A stretch of DNA of 64,000 nucleotides from Macromonas bipunctata (GCF_002837135.1 NZ_NWBQ01000053.1:1-64000); one strand, 5' to 3'; counted from the first letter of the stretch, positions 26,145 through 35,789 are shown. The notes: a model not told the origin generated them from the sequence alone. A program made the numbers and translations.

Positions 26145-27009
26145 GGGCGGGCTCCTGCGGCGGTGCAAACGGGGCGGCGGTGGAAGGTGCGGGTGCCTCG
26201 GGCAGGGCGGGTGCCTCGGGGGCTGCTGCTGGTGCCAGACTGGGTGCCGGTGTCGGGTCTGGCACGGGCTCGGGCAGCGGCTCCGGGGTGGGGATGTCCC
26301 ATGGCAGCTCCAGCCCGAGGTTGGCCACCGCACGCGCCCAGCGTTTTTCCACGGTGGCGTCCACTGTGCCTTGCACGGCCTCCAGCGTGCAGCCGCCGGG
26401 GGTCAGGCTGGCGTCGGGCAGCAGCTTGACGCCCTGTTGCTGCAGTTGTTCGCCCAGGCTGGGGGTGAACAGTTCCAGGTCGCCGGGGTGGAGCTTGAGC
26501 GTGGCGGGCTGGCCTTCGGCCACCAGCAGCGCCAGCGCCTCCTGCACCACGCTGTGCAGGCTGTCGAGCGGCTGGCGCAGTTCGCGCCGCACCACCTGAC
26601 GCGCCACGTCGCAGGCCAGCTCCAGCACCTGCGTGGCCAGGCCGGCCTGCAACTGCTCCAGGTCGTGCTGGGCCTGTTGCAGCAGGGCTTGCAGGCGCTG
26701 GTTGTGGGTTTCCAGCTGGCGCTGCAGCGGTTCCTGCAGGGCTTCGGTGGTTTCCTGCACGCCCAGCAGGCGGCCCTGCTCGAAGCCGTCGTCGTAGGCC
26801 TGCGCGCGTTCGGCTTCCAGGTCAATGGGGGGCTCGGTGGGGGCGGGCGTGGCGGCTTCGGCCTCGGCCAGATCGGCTTGCGCCTGGGCGGCGGCTTCCT
26901 CGGCGGTGTCCATGGATGGAAACTCCCACGCGGTGAAGGCCTGCACCTCCTCGCGCGGAATGAAGCGCTGGTAGGCGTGGGGCTTGTTGGCCGGGTTAGA
27001 CGAAGGCAT
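26113..27009 (-). CDS. fliH: Flagellar assembly protein FliH
   Basis: A 298-residue negative regulator and peripheral stalk of FliI. The N-terminus has [21 protein letters not shown] coiled-coil follows (about residues 90-140), then the V/A-ATPase subunit E-like C-terminal domain ([20 protein letters not shown]). The last 70 residues are a Pro/Ala-rich tail, which is longer than usual. It overlaps fliG by 14 bp and fliI by 32 bp. Confidence 0.93.
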   Translation of the reverse strand: MPSSNPANKPHAYQRFIPREEVQAFTAWEFPSMDTAEEAAAQAQADLAEAEAATPAPTEPPIDLEAERAQAYDDGFEQGRLLGVQETTEALQEPLQRQLETHNQRLQALLQQAQHDLEQLQAGLATQVLELACDVARQVVRRELRQPLDSLHSVVQEALALLVAEGQPATLKLHPGDLELFTPSLGEQLQQQGVKLLPDASLTPGGCTLEAVQGTVDATVEKRWARAVANLGLELPWDIPTPEPLPEPVPDPTPAPSLAPAAAPEAPALPEAPAPSTAAPFAPPQEPAHAPDPSQLPA

Positions 27010-28009
27010 CTTCCGCCCCTCCGCCTAGCACGATCTGGCCTTCGTCGGCCAGACGGCGCACGATCTTGAGGATGTCGCGTTGCTGGGCTTCCACTTCCGA
27101 CAGGCGCAGCGGCCCGCGCGATTCCAGGTCCTCGCGCAGGCTCTCGGCGGCGCGGCTCGACATGTTGGCCAGCACCTTGTCCTTGAGCCCCGGGCTGGCA
27201 CCCTTGAGTGCCACCACCAGCGCATCGGACGCCACTTCCTTGAGCACCATCTGCATCGACTTGTTGTCGAGCTTGAGCAAGTCCTCGAACGTGAACATCT
27301 TGTCCATGATCTTCTGCGCCAGATCGGGGTCGTGCTCGCGGATGGAGTCGATGGCGCTGGTTTCCAAGTTGGCCCCCAGTTGGTTGAGGATTTCGGCCGC
27401 GGTCTTGACGCCGCCCAGCGAGCTCTTGCGGATCTTGTCGCCACCGGCCAGCACTTCGTACAGCGTTTCGTTCAAGTCCTTGAGCGCCGCGGGCTGGATG
27501 CCTTCGAGCGTGGCAATGCGCAGCAGCACGTCGTTGCGGGTGCGCTCGCTCAGGTGCTTGAGGATGTTGGCCGACTGCTCCATGTCCAGGTGCACCAGAA
27601 TCGCGGCCAGGATCTGCGGGTGCTCGTTGCGCAGCAGTTCCGCCACCGACAGCGGATCCATCCACTTCAGGCTCTCGATGCCCGACACGTCGCCACCTTG
27701 CAGGATGCGGTCGATCAGCAGCGAGGCCTTGTCCTCGCCCAGCGCCAATTTCAGCACCGAACGCACGTAGGAGTCGGTGTCGGACACCAGCAGGCTTTGC
27801 GAGGCCGCCTCGCTGGTGAAGCGTTGCACCACCTCGTCCACCTTGTCCTTGGACACCGAGCGCATGCGCGCAATCGCCTCGCCCAGGCGTTGCACCTCCT
27901 TGGGCGAGAGGTATTTGAAGACTTCGGCGGCTTCCTCCTCGCCCACCGACATCAGGAAAATAGCGGCGTCCTGGACGCCATCGTTCGGATCGGCTGCTGC
28001 TGTGGCCAT
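26996..28009 (-). CDS. fliG: Flagellar motor switch protein FliG
   Basis: A 337-residue C-ring protein that transmits torque. The EHPQ motif is in LRNEHPQILAAILVHL, and the C-terminal torque helix has charged residues in FEDLLKLDNKSMQMVLKEV and MSSRAAESLREDLESRGPLR. It is 3 bp downstream of fliF and overlaps fliH, consistent with one fliF-G-H-I-J-K transcript. Confidence 0.97.
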   Translation of the reverse strand: MATAAADPNDGVQDAAIFLMSVGEEEAAEVFKYLSPKEVQRLGEAIARMRSVSKDKVDEVVQRFTSEAASQSLLVSDTDSYVRSVLKLALGEDKASLLIDRILQGGDVSGIESLKWMDPLSVAELLRNEHPQILAAILVHLDMEQSANILKHLSERTRNDVLLRIATLEGIQPAALKDLNETLYEVLAGGDKIRKSSLGGVKTAAEILNQLGANLETSAIDSIREHDPDLAQKIMDKMFTFEDLLKLDNKSMQMVLKEVASDALVVALKGASPGLKDKVLANMSSRAAESLREDLESRGPLRLSEVEAQQRDILKIVRRLADEGQIVLGGGAEDAFV

Positions 28010-28012
28010 GTT

Positions 28013-29773
28013 TTACGCTCCCGGGCCCTTGAGGCCGCCACCGCCCATCGCGGGGCTGTCGCCATTGACCCACCCCTTGATGATATTGGCCACGGCCACC
28101 GGATTTTCCTTCGCCAGGCGTTTGGCGTCTTCCAGGCGCAGCGTGTCCAGGTGCAGGCCGCCGTCGTCCTGCTTGGCCGCCGCCAGTGCCGGGCGTTCGG
28201 TATCGTCGTCCACCACGGCTTCCAGCATCTGGGTGGCGTCGGGCAGCTCGGGCGCGGGCGGCGGGGTCTGCATCACCTTGATGGCCGGGCGCACCATGCC
28301 CAGGAACACGATCAGGCCCAGCAGCACCATGCCCAGCGGCCAGGCCAGCGTCTTGGCCCAGTCCTGCGTCTCGGGCGACTTCCACCACGCCACCTGGGTC
28401 TCGTCCACCTTGGGCGCGGTGAAGGAGGCGTTCATCAGGTTGACCGAATCGCCCCGGTCGGCGCTGAAGCCGATGGCCTCGCGCACCAGCGCCGTCATCT
28501 GCTCCACCTGCTCGGGCGGCAGCGGCTCGCTGGTGACGTTGCCCTTCTTGTCGGTCACGCTGCGGTGGTTGACCACCACGGCGGCGCTCAGGCGGCGCAC
28601 ATTGCCCACCGAGTTGCGCGTGACCTTGATGGTCTTGTCCACCTCGTAGTTGATGACGGACTCGCGGCGGTTGTCGCCCCCGGCCGCCGCGGCGCCATTG
28701 CCTGCATTGTTGGCCCCGGCGTTGATGCCCACGGGCGCGGCCTCGCCGTTGATGGGGGCGCCACCCGGGCCGGGCGGCTGGTTGGCCACCGCACCGGCGG
28801 CCATGTTGGCCGGAGCGCCGGGCAGGGCGTTGGCTGCGGCAGCGGCGCCGCTTTCCACCAGCTGCTGGCTGCGCACGGTGCTGGGCTCGCCGTTCTGGTT
28901 CGGGCGGTGCTGTTCGCTGGTCTGTTCGGTGATGGAGAAATCCACATCCGCCGTGACCTGGGCCTTGACGTTGTCGCGCCCCACCACCGGCTCCAGCAAG
29001 TCCAGGATGCGCTGGGTGTACATCTGCTCCAGCTTGCGCGTGTATTCGAGCTGCTTGCCGTCGATGTCGCCGTTTTGCAGCTCGGGCGACTGCGACAGCA
29101 GGTTGCCGTTCTGGTCGAGCACGCTCACGGCCTTGGTGTCCATCTCGGGCACGCTGCTGGCCACCAGATGCACGATGCCGGCCACCTGCATCTTGTCGAG
29201 CGTGCGCCCGCCGTGCAGCGTCAACACCACGCTGGCCGAAGGCTTTTGCTGTTCACGGAAAAACCCGTTCTGGTTGGGCAGCGCCAGGTGCACGCGCGCA
29301 TCGGCCACCGACGACAGCGCCGTGATCGAGCGCACCAGCTCGCCTTCCAGCCCGCGCTGGAACGTCAGGCGCTCCTGGAACTGCGTCATGCCCAGGCGCG
29401 TCACGTCCATCAGCTCAAAGCCCACGGTCGAGCCCTTGGGCAGCCCCTGCGAGGCCAGGCGCAGCCGCGTGTCGTGTACCTTGTCAGCGGGCACCATGAT
29501 GGCGCCACCGCCCTCCAGGTGCTGGTACGGCACGCCCAGTTGGTTGAGCTGGGCCACCACCGCGCCGCCGTCCTTGTCCGACAGGTTGCTGTAGAGCACC
29601 TTCCAGTCGGCCTGGCGGTTGAACAGCAGCGCCGCTGCCACCACCGCCAGCATGGCGAGCAGGCCCGCGCCCAGCATGAGCTTCTGGTTGTTGCTCAGCC
29701 GGGCAAAACCCTCCAGCAGCGGATTGGATTTCTTGGCAGGAGGCGTGTCCAGGGTGGCGACGGCGGTGTTCAT
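28013..29773 (-). CDS. fliF: Flagellar MS-ring protein FliF
   Basis: A 586-residue protein forming the MS ring in the inner membrane. Transmembrane segments are near residues 33-52 (LMLGAGLLAMLAVVAAALLF) and about 455-475 (LAWPLGMVLLGLIVFLGMVR). The ring-building YscJ/FliF domains lie between. A Gly/Asn/Ala-rich insert (about residues 320-375) separates the ring-building motifs, as in other FliF. The C-terminal tail binds FliG. The ATG at 29773 is the family start (MNTAVATLDTPPAK). Confidence 0.97.
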   Translation of the reverse strand: MNTAVATLDTPPAKKSNPLLEGFARLSNNQKLMLGAGLLAMLAVVAAALLFNRQADWKVLYSNLSDKDGGAVVAQLNQLGVPYQHLEGGGAIMVPADKVHDTRLRLASQGLPKGSTVGFELMDVTRLGMTQFQERLTFQRGLEGELVRSITALSSVADARVHLALPNQNGFFREQQKPSASVVLTLHGGRTLDKMQVAGIVHLVASSVPEMDTKAVSVLDQNGNLLSQSPELQNGDIDGKQLEYTRKLEQMYTQRILDLLEPVVGRDNVKAQVTADVDFSITEQTSEQHRPNQNGEPSTVRSQQLVESGAAAAANALPGAPANMAAGAVANQPPGPGGAPINGEAAPVGINAGANNAGNGAAAAGGDNRRESVINYEVDKTIKVTRNSVGNVRRLSAAVVVNHRSVTDKKGNVTSEPLPPEQVEQMTALVREAIGFSADRGDSVNLMNASFTAPKVDETQVAWWKSPETQDWAKTLAWPLGMVLLGLIVFLGMVRPAIKVMQTPPPAPELPDATQMLEAVVDDDTERPALAAAKQDDGGLHLDTLRLEDAKRLAKENPVAVANIIKGWVNGDSPAMGGGGLKGPGA

Positions 29774-29877
29774 GGTGTGTTCTGGCTCGGCAAACGTCGT
29801 ACGGTGTCTATACAAGGGCCCACGGCAGGCCACGCCCGATTATTGGGTGGGCACGGCCCCGGCTAAACCCCATAAAA

Positions 29878-29905
29878 GGCCGCAAATAGCCCCTTTATTG
29901 CGGCC
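29878..29905. promoter_or_regulatory. Inverted repeat in the divergent fliF/fliE region
   Basis: GGCCGCAA and TTGCGGCC are separated by 12 bases, with AAATAG and TTTATT inside. The interval 29774-29970 must contain the promoters of both fliF and fliE. The A/T blocks recall FlhDC boxes, but I cannot assign a regulator with confidence. Confidence 0.4.
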
Positions 29906-29970
29906 TCGCGTGGGGCCACCCGGCCTAGCATAGGCCCCATTGAGAACCAATTTAAGAAGGGATGTGTGCC

Positions 29971-30291
29971 ATGGACCTGCGTTTGACCGCCTTGACCCCC
30001 ACCGCCAGCCTCGATGCGCTGCGCGCCAGCAAGCCTGCCGTGGCGGGCCCGCAGGGTGGGGGCGCACGCGAAGGCTTCTCCGACGCCTTCAAGAGCGCGC
30101 TGCACAACGTCAGCGCGCTGCAAAAGAACAGCAACGAGCTGCAAGACCAAGTGCAGCTGGGCAACCCCAACGTCAGCCTGGAACAGACCATGCTGGCGAT
30201 GCAGAAGTCCCAGATCGGCTTCCAGACCGCGCTGCATGTGCGCAACCGCATGGTGCAGGCCTACACCGACATCATGAACATGCAGGTCTGA
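29971..30291 (+). CDS. fliE: Flagellar hook-basal body protein FliE
   Basis: A 106-residue adaptor between the MS ring and the rod. The C-terminal rod-protein pattern SLEQTMLAMQKSQIGFQTAL and RNRMVQAYTDIMNMQV is clear. The ATG at 29971 has AAGAAGGG 9 bases upstream; an ATG at 29962 abuts that site and is less likely. It is divergent from fliF. Confidence 0.96.
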   Translation: MDLRLTALTPTASLDALRASKPAVAGPQGGGAREGFSDAFKSALHNVSALQKNSNELQDQVQLGNPNVSLEQTMLAMQKSQIGFQTALHVRNRMVQAYTDIMNMQV

Positions 30292-30324
30292 ACCTGCTGC
30301 ATGCGGCCAGGCCCGCCCCCGGGC

Positions 30325-30774
30325 CTATTGCCGCACCTCATCGACGAGTGTCTTGAATTCGTCGATGTCCTCGAAACTGCGGTACACGCTGGCAAAACGG
30401 ATGTAGGCCACCTTGTCCAGCTTCTTGAGCTCGCGCATCACCAGCTCGCCCAGGCGCTGGCTGGAGACCTCGCGCGCGGCGGACTGCAGCAGCTGCTCTT
30501 CCATCCGGCCCATGGCCGCGTCCACCTGCTCGGTGCTGACGGGGCGCTTGCGCAACGCCAAGGTGAGGCTGGCGCGCAACTTGGCGCTGTTGTATTCGAT
30601 GCGGCGCCCGTCCTTCTTCACCACGGTCGGGAAGGTCACCTCCGCGCGCTCGTAGGTGGTGAAGCGTTTGTCGCACGCGTTGCAGCGCCGACGGCGGCGC
30701 ACGCAGTCGCCATCCTCCGACAAACGGGTTTCGGCCACCTGGGTCTCGGCGTGGCCGCAAAAAGGGCATTTCAT
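30325..30774 (-). CDS. nrdR: Transcriptional repressor NrdR
   Basis: A 149-residue repressor of ribonucleotide reductase genes that senses ATP/dATP. The N-terminal zinc ribbon has Cys 3, 6, 31 and 34 ([18 protein letters not shown]), followed by an ATP-cone domain from about residue 49. It lies 48 bp downstream of glyA, the usual order in Proteobacteria. Confidence 0.97.
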   Translation of the reverse strand: MKCPFCGHAETQVAETRLSEDGDCVRRRRRCNACDKRFTTYERAEVTFPTVVKKDGRRIEYNSAKLRASLTLALRKRPVSTEQVDAAMGRMEEQLLQSAAREVSSQRLGELVMRELKKLDKVAYIRFASVYRSFEDIDEFKTLVDEVRQ

Positions 30775-30822
30775 ACCAAAAAAACAACACGCCCCAGCGT
30801 GTGGGCCGGGGCGTTGCAGTGC

Positions 30823-32067
30823 TTAGCGGTAGACCGGGAAGCGGGCGGTCAAGGCGTTGACCTTGGCGCGCACCGCCTCGATGTTGGCCGGGTCGCGCGG
30901 GTTGTCCAGCACGTCGGCAATCAGGTTGGCGGTCAGGCGGGCTTCCTCGTCCTTGAAGCCACGGGTGGTCATGGCCGGGGTGCCGATGCGGATACCGCTG
31001 GTCACGAACGGTTTTTCCGGGTCGTTCGGAATGGCGTTCTTGTTGATGGTCATGTGGGCAGCACCCAGCACGGCCTCGGCTTCCTTGCCGGTGATGCCCT
31101 TGGAGCGCAGATCGACCAGCATCACGTGGCTCTCGGTACGGCCCGACACGATGCGCAGGCCGCGTGCGGTCAGCGTTTCGGCGATGATCTGGGCGTTCTT
31201 GACCACTTGTTGCTGGTAGTCCTTGAACTCGGGGGTCAGGGCTTCTTTGAAGGCCACGGCCTTGGCGGCGATGACGTGCATCAACGGGCCGCCTTGCAGG
31301 CCGGGGAAGATGGCGCTGTTGATGGCCTTTTCGTGCTCGGCCTTCATCAGAATGATGCCGCCACGCGGGCCGCGCAGGCTCTTGTGGGTGGTGGAGGTCA
31401 CCACGTCGGCAAACGGCACCGGGTTGGGGTACACGCCAGCGGCAATCAGGCCAGCGTAGTGGGCCATGTCCACCATAAAGATGGCACCCACCTCTTTGGC
31501 GATCTTGGCAAAACGCTCAAAATCAATGCGCAGGGCGTAGGCGGAGGCACCGGCCACGATCAGCTTGGGGCGGTGCTCGCGCGCCTTGGCTTCCATCGCG
31601 TCGTAGTCGATCTCTTCCTTGTCGTTCAAGCCATAGGATACGACGTTGAACCACTTGCCCGACATGTTCAGCGGCATGCCGTGGGTCAGGTGGCCGCCTT
31701 CGGCCAGGCTCATGCCCATGATGGTGTCGCCGGGCTTGAGGAAGGCCAAGAACACGGCCTCGTTGGCCGAGGCGCCACAGTGCGGCTGCACGTTGGCGGC
31801 GTCGGCGCCAAACAGTTGCTTGACGCGGTCGATGGCCAGTTGCTCGGCCACGTCCACGAACTCGCAGCCACCGTAGTAGCGCTTGCCCGGGTAGCCTTCG
31901 GCGTACTTGTTGGTGAGCTGGCTGCCCTGGGCGGCCATCACGGCGGGCGAGGCGTAGTTCTCGCTGGCAATCAGCTCGATGTGGTGTTCCTGGCGGGCGT
32001 TTTCGGCCTGGATGGCAGCGAACAGTTCGGGGTCGGTTTGTTCAACCAGAATTTGGCGGTCGTACAT
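30823..32067 (-). CDS. glyA: Serine hydroxymethyltransferase
   Basis: Converts serine and tetrahydrofolate to glycine and methylene-tetrahydrofolate, the main one-carbon entry point. The 414-residue protein has the PLP lysine in [15 protein letters not shown], and the family blocks [10 protein letters not shown] and [13 protein letters not shown]. The ATG at 32067 ([10 protein letters not shown]) is the family start. The 248-bp upstream gap has no riboswitch I could recognise. Confidence 0.98.
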   Translation of the reverse strand: MYDRQILVEQTDPELFAAIQAENARQEHHIELIASENYASPAVMAAQGSQLTNKYAEGYPGKRYYGGCEFVDVAEQLAIDRVKQLFGADAANVQPHCGASANEAVFLAFLKPGDTIMGMSLAEGGHLTHGMPLNMSGKWFNVVSYGLNDKEEIDYDAMEAKAREHRPKLIVAGASAYALRIDFERFAKIAKEVGAIFMVDMAHYAGLIAAGVYPNPVPFADVVTSTTHKSLRGPRGGIILMKAEHEKAINSAIFPGLQGGPLMHVIAAKAVAFKEALTPEFKDYQQQVVKNAQIIAETLTARGLRIVSGRTESHVMLVDLRSKGITGKEAEAVLGAAHMTINKNAIPNDPEKPFVTSGIRIGTPAMTTRGFKDEEARLTANLIADVLDNPRDPANIEAVRAKVNALTARFPVYR

Positions 32068-32315
32068 GGCAGTCCTTGAAGAAAGAAATGGTGCTCTGCT
32101 TAACAGGTCTGGCAGAGTCTGCCCAGGCGAACGGCTGAGATCCCACGCTGGCGGGGGCGATGCGCTTCCTTGTGGTGGTCCACGTCGGCTGTGGTGGAAA
32201 AACGGTTCAATGCTGCTGTTGTTCCACGGCCTATCGCCAGTCACGCACCTTGTGTGGATTCTAGCGCAGGCCCCACGGCGCGGGGTGGCTTGGGGTTGTG
32301 GCCCCGCAGGGCACT

Positions 32316-33077
32316 TCAGGTCTGGGCGTTGACGGGCACGCGCTTGCCTTGTGCCACCTGGCGCAGCCGCTTGTGCTCCGACAGCACCTTGTCCACGTAG
32401 CCGCTGCCGTCGGTGGTGACGGCGCCCACGTACAGCTTGAGCCCGCCTTCGATGGAGCCACCGGCGCGCGCAATGCACTCCTGCAGCACCTGCACGCCCA
32501 CGTGCAGGTTGCTCACGGGGTCGAACGCGGCCAGGTGGCCGCCAAAGTCGTCGTACTTGTCGGTGTGGACGCGCGTCATCACCTGCATCAGGCCCTGGGC
32601 ACCGACCGGGCTTTGCGCGTAGGGGTTGAAGCGCGATTCGATCGCCATCACCGCCAGGATCAGCGTGGGCTCGATGCGGATGCGCTGGCCCAGCGCGAAG
32701 GCCTCGGCCACCAGCGTGCTCAGGGGCTCGGGCGCCACGCGGTACTTGCGGCTGAGCCAGTGCGCCACCTGCTCCTGCTGCCGGGGCAGTGTGCCCGATG
32801 TGACCGTGGCGGGCCGCTCCTCGGTGCTGGCCGATGCGGCTGCGGGTGCAGTGGCCACGGTCTGGCGCTGCTGCAGCCAGCCCAGCAGCTGCTGTTCGGC
32901 GTCGTGGCGCAGCTCGGGCTGCGTCAGCAGCAGGGCGGCGCTCAAGGCCAGGCTGGTGCCCAGCAGGGCCATGCCGTTGTGGGTCAGGGCCACACAGCCC
33001 TGCACGATTTTGTCGGACCAGCCGCGTGTCTGCACCAGGGCAGACGGGGTGGTCGGACTGAGGTTTTGCGCTGTCAT
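32316..33077 (-). CDS. Lytic transglycosylase, SLT family, with N-terminal membrane anchor
   Basis: Cleaves peptidoglycan glycan strands. The 253-residue protein has a hydrophobic segment at about residues 30-52 ([17 protein letters not shown]), likely an uncleaved anchor. An Ala-rich linker is followed by the SLT domain with the catalytic Glu in [20 protein letters not shown] and GLMQVMT. The ATG at 33077 has GAAAGGAG upstream. A good promoter at 33256-33284 implies a leader of about 170 nt. It is not co-oriented with any flagellar gene of the same transcript, so a general cell-wall role is more likely than a dedicated flagellar one. Confidence 0.9.
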   Translation of the reverse strand: MTAQNLSPTTPSALVQTRGWSDKIVQGCVALTHNGMALLGTSLALSAALLLTQPELRHDAEQQLLGWLQQRQTVATAPAAASASTEERPATVTSGTLPRQQEQVAHWLSRKYRVAPEPLSTLVAEAFALGQRIRIEPTLILAVMAIESRFNPYAQSPVGAQGLMQVMTRVHTDKYDDFGGHLAAFDPVSNLHVGVQVLQECIARAGGSIEGGLKLYVGAVTTDGSGYVDKVLSEHKRLRQVAQGKRVPVNAQT

Positions 33078-33249
33078 AGCACACTCCTTTCTATGCGGTG
33101 CCCACCCAGCGCACCACAAGTGGTACAGGGCAGGACACGCCTGGATTGGGGGTCGCCATTGAAGCCCCGGTTGCCACGGTCAGGCCTGGGGGCGATCAAC
33201 TTAGCCGGGGGTCGGCAGCGTCGCAATACCGGTCGAATGCGACCGATGG
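33078..33249 (-). other. Long GC-rich leader of the lytic transglycosylase gene, no coding function seen
   Basis: Between the predicted transcription start (about 33249) and the ATG lie 170 bases containing CGGTCG-CATT-CGACCG near the 5' end and GGTGC...GCACC close to the ribosome binding site. No convincing ORF is present. It did not match any riboswitch pattern I know. Confidence 0.35.
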
Positions 33250-33255
33250 GCGCGA

Positions 33256-33284
33256 ATAGTAGGAGTCTGCACATTCATAGTCAA
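33256..33284 (-). promoter_or_regulatory. Sigma-70 promoter of the lytic transglycosylase gene
   Basis: On the minus strand TTGACT, exactly 17 bases, then TACTAT, inside an AT-rich patch (33255-33330) that stands out from its surroundings. Confidence 0.7.
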
Positions 33285-33331
33285 TACTTAAAAAGTCATT
33301 GGTTATGAACTTTTGTTATTTGATGACGCGG

Positions 33332-33350
33332 AAAAACCCTGATTTCAGGG
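33332..33350 (-). terminator. Rho-independent terminator of the DUF1841 gene
   Basis: The hairpin CCCTGA-TT-TCAGGG is flanked on the left by five A residues, a T-run on the minus strand, about 60 bp after the DUF1841 stop. A second larger GC hairpin lies at about 33360-33402. Confidence 0.75.
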
Positions 33351-33408
33351 CGGTGCCGGGGCCCCAGCCTGGCCCGATCCAGCCGTTGCTGGGCTGGGGC
33401 TGGAGGTA

Positions 33409-33843
33409 TCAGTTCCGCGTGGCGCGCTGGCGCACGGCGTCGATGTAGGCCTGGCCGTCGGGCGGGCGGCCGCTGCGCTGGCTTTCCCACACCATGCGGC
33501 CCAGGCATTCCATCACCTCGTGGTGCGCGGCGTGCAGCGAATCGCGCCGCGCCGCCAGCAGCTCCACCGCCTGCCGGATGCCGGGCGGCTGGTCAATCGA
33601 GCATTGCTCGCTGATGCTCAGGTGCATCGACAGGTGCAGGAAGGGGTTCTCGCGCCCCTCGCTGGGGGTCTGCATGGCGCGCAAGGCGGCGTCCACATCG
33701 GCCAGATCGGGGTGGTATTCGGGGTGCAGCTTGATCCATTCACCGGCCAGCATTTCTATTGCTTCCATCGGCTGCTGTTGCTGCTGTTTGGCGTAGGCGC
33801 CACAAAAAAAGCGCCGCACATCGGCTTGGGACGGATTGAACAT
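33409..33843 (-). CDS. DUF1841 family protein
   Basis: A 144-residue soluble protein starting MFNPSQADVRRFFCGAYAK and containing HPEYHPDL and NPFLHLSMHLSISEQ, characteristic of DUF1841, a family of unknown function in Beta- and Gammaproteobacteria. A poly-Gln stretch at residues 20-24 is a local oddity. It has its own terminator downstream. Confidence 0.9.
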   Translation of the reverse strand: MFNPSQADVRRFFCGAYAKQQQQQPMEAIEMLAGEWIKLHPEYHPDLADVDAALRAMQTPSEGRENPFLHLSMHLSISEQCSIDQPPGIRQAVELLAARRDSLHAAHHEVMECLGRMVWESQRSGRPPDGQAYIDAVRQRATRN

Positions 33844-33896
33844 GCGTGAAGATTCGGGTTGATGCAAAAAAACAACGGAAAAAACTGTACTGTGCG

Positions 33897-34535
33897 TCAA
33901 AGCCGCCACACCGGCAGCTGCCAGTTGCGCCACAGAGCCAGGCCGCGCAAGCCGGCGGTCACCACCACGCACGCCACCAGCGCCTGCGTGCCCGAGCCGG
34001 TGAACTGCCACCAGCCCACGTACACCCAGCCACCGGCAAACGCGCACACCGCGTAGGGCTGGTGATCGACGAAGGCGTTGGGGATGTCGTTGCACACCAC
34101 GTCGCGCAGCACGCCGCCAAAAGCGCCGGTGACGATGCCCATCAGCACCGCCACCAGGGCGGGCCAGCCGGCCGCCAGGGCCTTGTCCACGCCCACGGCG
34201 GCAAACAGGCCCAGGCCCAGCGCATCGGGCCACTGCATGGCGCGGGTGGTGAACTGGAAGTGCCGGTGTCGCATGAACAGCATGGCGCCTATGCACAGCG
34301 CCATCAGCGCCCAGAGCCAGTTCACGTGCTCGACCCAGAAGAAGGGCCGCCGATCCAGCAGCAAATCGCGCAGGGTGCCACCCCCAAACGCTGCCAGAAA
34401 CGTGACCATGAACACGCCCACCACATCCAGCTGCTTGCGCGCCGAGGCAATCAGCCCCGACAGCGCAAAGGCCAGCGTGGCGGCCACCTCGATCAGCAGC
34501 AGCAGCGTGTCGGCCCAGGAAAAAGAGATTTGCAT
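33897..34535 (-). CDS. TRIC-type cation channel family protein (UPF0126)
   Basis: A 212-residue membrane protein with about seven hydrophobic helices arranged as two similar halves. Each half carries a glycine-rich pore motif: FGGGTLRDLLLDRRP in the first, FGGVLRDVVCNDIPN in the second. This matches the bacterial TRIC/YadS family. The start is uncertain: ATGs at 34556 and 34562 are also in frame and would add 7 or 9 residues. It is divergent from the TauE/SafE gene, with the starts within 36 bp. Confidence 0.88.
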   Translation of the reverse strand: MQISFSWADTLLLLIEVAATLAFALSGLIASARKQLDVVGVFMVTFLAAFGGGTLRDLLLDRRPFFWVEHVNWLWALMALCIGAMLFMRHRHFQFTTRAMQWPDALGLGLFAAVGVDKALAAGWPALVAVLMGIVTGAFGGVLRDVVCNDIPNAFVDHQPYAVCAFAGGWVYVGWWQFTGSGTQALVACVVVTAGLRGLALWRNWQLPVWRL

Positions 34536-34570
34536 GGGCGGCAATTGTGCCTGCATTACCATCGGTTGCC

Positions 34571-35326
34571 ATGACGTTGCAACCCATTACCGATCCTGTG
34601 TTCTACGCCGTGGCCATACCGGCCGTCTTGCTCATGGGCATCAGCAAGAGCGGTTTTGGCTCGGGCTTTGGCTCGCTGGTGGTGCCGATGCTGGCGCTGG
34701 TGGTGAGCGTGCCGCAGGCGGCGGCCATCATGATGCCGCTGCTGCTGGTGATGGATGTGCTGGGCATGGCGGCGTTCCGCAAGGATTTTGACAAGGCGTT
34801 GCTCAAATTCCTGATCCCGTTTGCGCTGCTGGGCACAGTGGTGGGTACGCTGTCGTTCCGGTTGCTGGATACGCGCATGGTGGCGGGCATTGTGGGCGCC
34901 CTGACGCTGCTGTTTCTGGCGCAGCGCCTGCTGTTCCCGCCCCGGCCCGACCAGCCGCCCCCGCCGCGCTGGCTGGGCGCGCTGTTGAGCATCACCACAG
35001 GCTTTACCAGCTTTGTGGCGCACGCGGGCGGGCCGCCCATCAACGCGTATGTGATCCCGCTCAAGCTCAAGCCGGTGGTGTTCACGGCCACGATGGCGTT
35101 TTTGTTTTTCTTTGTCAACCTGAGCAAGTGGGTGCCCTACGCGTGGTTGGGGCTGCTGGATTGGCGCAATCTGGCCACGTCGCTGGTGCTGATGCCGTTG
35201 GCCCCGCTGGGGGTGTGGGTGGGCGTGCGCATGGCGCGCCACATCAACGCGCAGTTGTTCTACCGGCTGGTGTACGCGGGCATGTTCCTCACCGGCATCA
35301 AGCTGGTGTGGGATGGCTGGTTCTGA
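34571..35326 (+). CDS. Sulfite exporter TauE/SafE family membrane protein
   Basis: A 251-residue protein with about eight hydrophobic segments. The conserved N-terminal GISKSGFGSGFGSLVVPML and the repeat-related FTSFVAHAGGPPINAY loop are diagnostic of the family. Substrates in the family include sulfite and organosulfonates; none can be assigned here. The ATG at 34571 is preferred to 34547. It is convergent with trmL and overlaps it by 29 bp. Confidence 0.9.
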   Translation: MTLQPITDPVFYAVAIPAVLLMGISKSGFGSGFGSLVVPMLALVVSVPQAAAIMMPLLLVMDVLGMAAFRKDFDKALLKFLIPFALLGTVVGTLSFRLLDTRMVAGIVGALTLLFLAQRLLFPPRPDQPPPPRWLGALLSITTGFTSFVAHAGGPPINAYVIPLKLKPVVFTATMAFLFFFVNLSKWVPYAWLGLLDWRNLATSLVLMPLAPLGVWVGVRMARHINAQLFYRLVYAGMFLTGIKLVWDGWF

Positions 35327-35780
35327 AGCCTTGCTGCCGCCAGGCCTCGTAGGCCAGCACCGCCACGGCGTTGGAGAGGTTGAGGCTGCGCTGGCCGGGC
35401 TGCATCGGCAGGCGCAGGCGCTGTTCCAGCGCAAAGCCGTCGCGCAGGGCAGCGGGCAAACCTTGGGTTTCTGAGCCGAACACCAGCCAGTCGCCGGGCT
35501 GGAACGCGACTTCGTAGGCGTTGCGACTGCCCCGTGTCGTCATGGCGAACATGCGCCGCGGGTCGGGCTGCTGTGTGGTCACGAAGGTGGCCCAATTGGC
35601 GTGGCGTTGCACGTCGGCGTACTCGTGGTAATCGAGGCCGGCGCGGCGCAGCAGCTTGTCGTCCATCGAAAAGCCCAGCGGCTCGATCAGGTGCAGCGTG
35701 CAGCCGGTGTTGGCACACAGGCGGATGACGTTGCCGGTGTTGGGTGGGATTTCGGGGTGAACCAGGACGATGTGAAACAT
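35298..35780 (-). CDS. trmL: tRNA (cytidine(34)-2'-O)-methyltransferase
   Basis: A SPOUT-class methyltransferase of 160 residues that modifies the wobble base of tRNA-Leu. PPNTGNVIRLCANTG near residue 13, LVFGSETQGLP, and RSLNLSNAVAVLAYEAWRQ form the trefoil-knot SAM site. It overlaps the 3' end of the TauE/SafE gene, tail to tail, and lies 9 bp downstream of the comF-type gene. Confidence 0.96.
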   Translation of the reverse strand: MFHIVLVHPEIPPNTGNVIRLCANTGCTLHLIEPLGFSMDDKLLRRAGLDYHEYADVQRHANWATFVTTQQPDPRRMFAMTTRGSRNAYEVAFQPGDWLVFGSETQGLPAALRDGFALEQRLRLPMQPGQRSLNLSNAVAVLAYEAWRQQGFRTSHPTPA

Positions 35781-35789
35781 GGCGCGCGA

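Noticed and set aside
27080-29866. 928-codon open frame on the plus strand
   Set aside because: Antisense to fliG and fliF; no recognisable domain and typical His/Gln/Arg shadow composition.
32068-32315. Glycine or folate riboswitch upstream of glyA
   Set aside because: Searched by eye for the glycine-aptamer and folate-aptamer conserved blocks and found none; only a small GGCAGA/TCTGCC hairpin.
33074-33274. 66-codon minus-strand frame in the transglycosylase leader
   Set aside because: No ribosome site, overlaps the leader hairpins and the promoter start, and has no family match.
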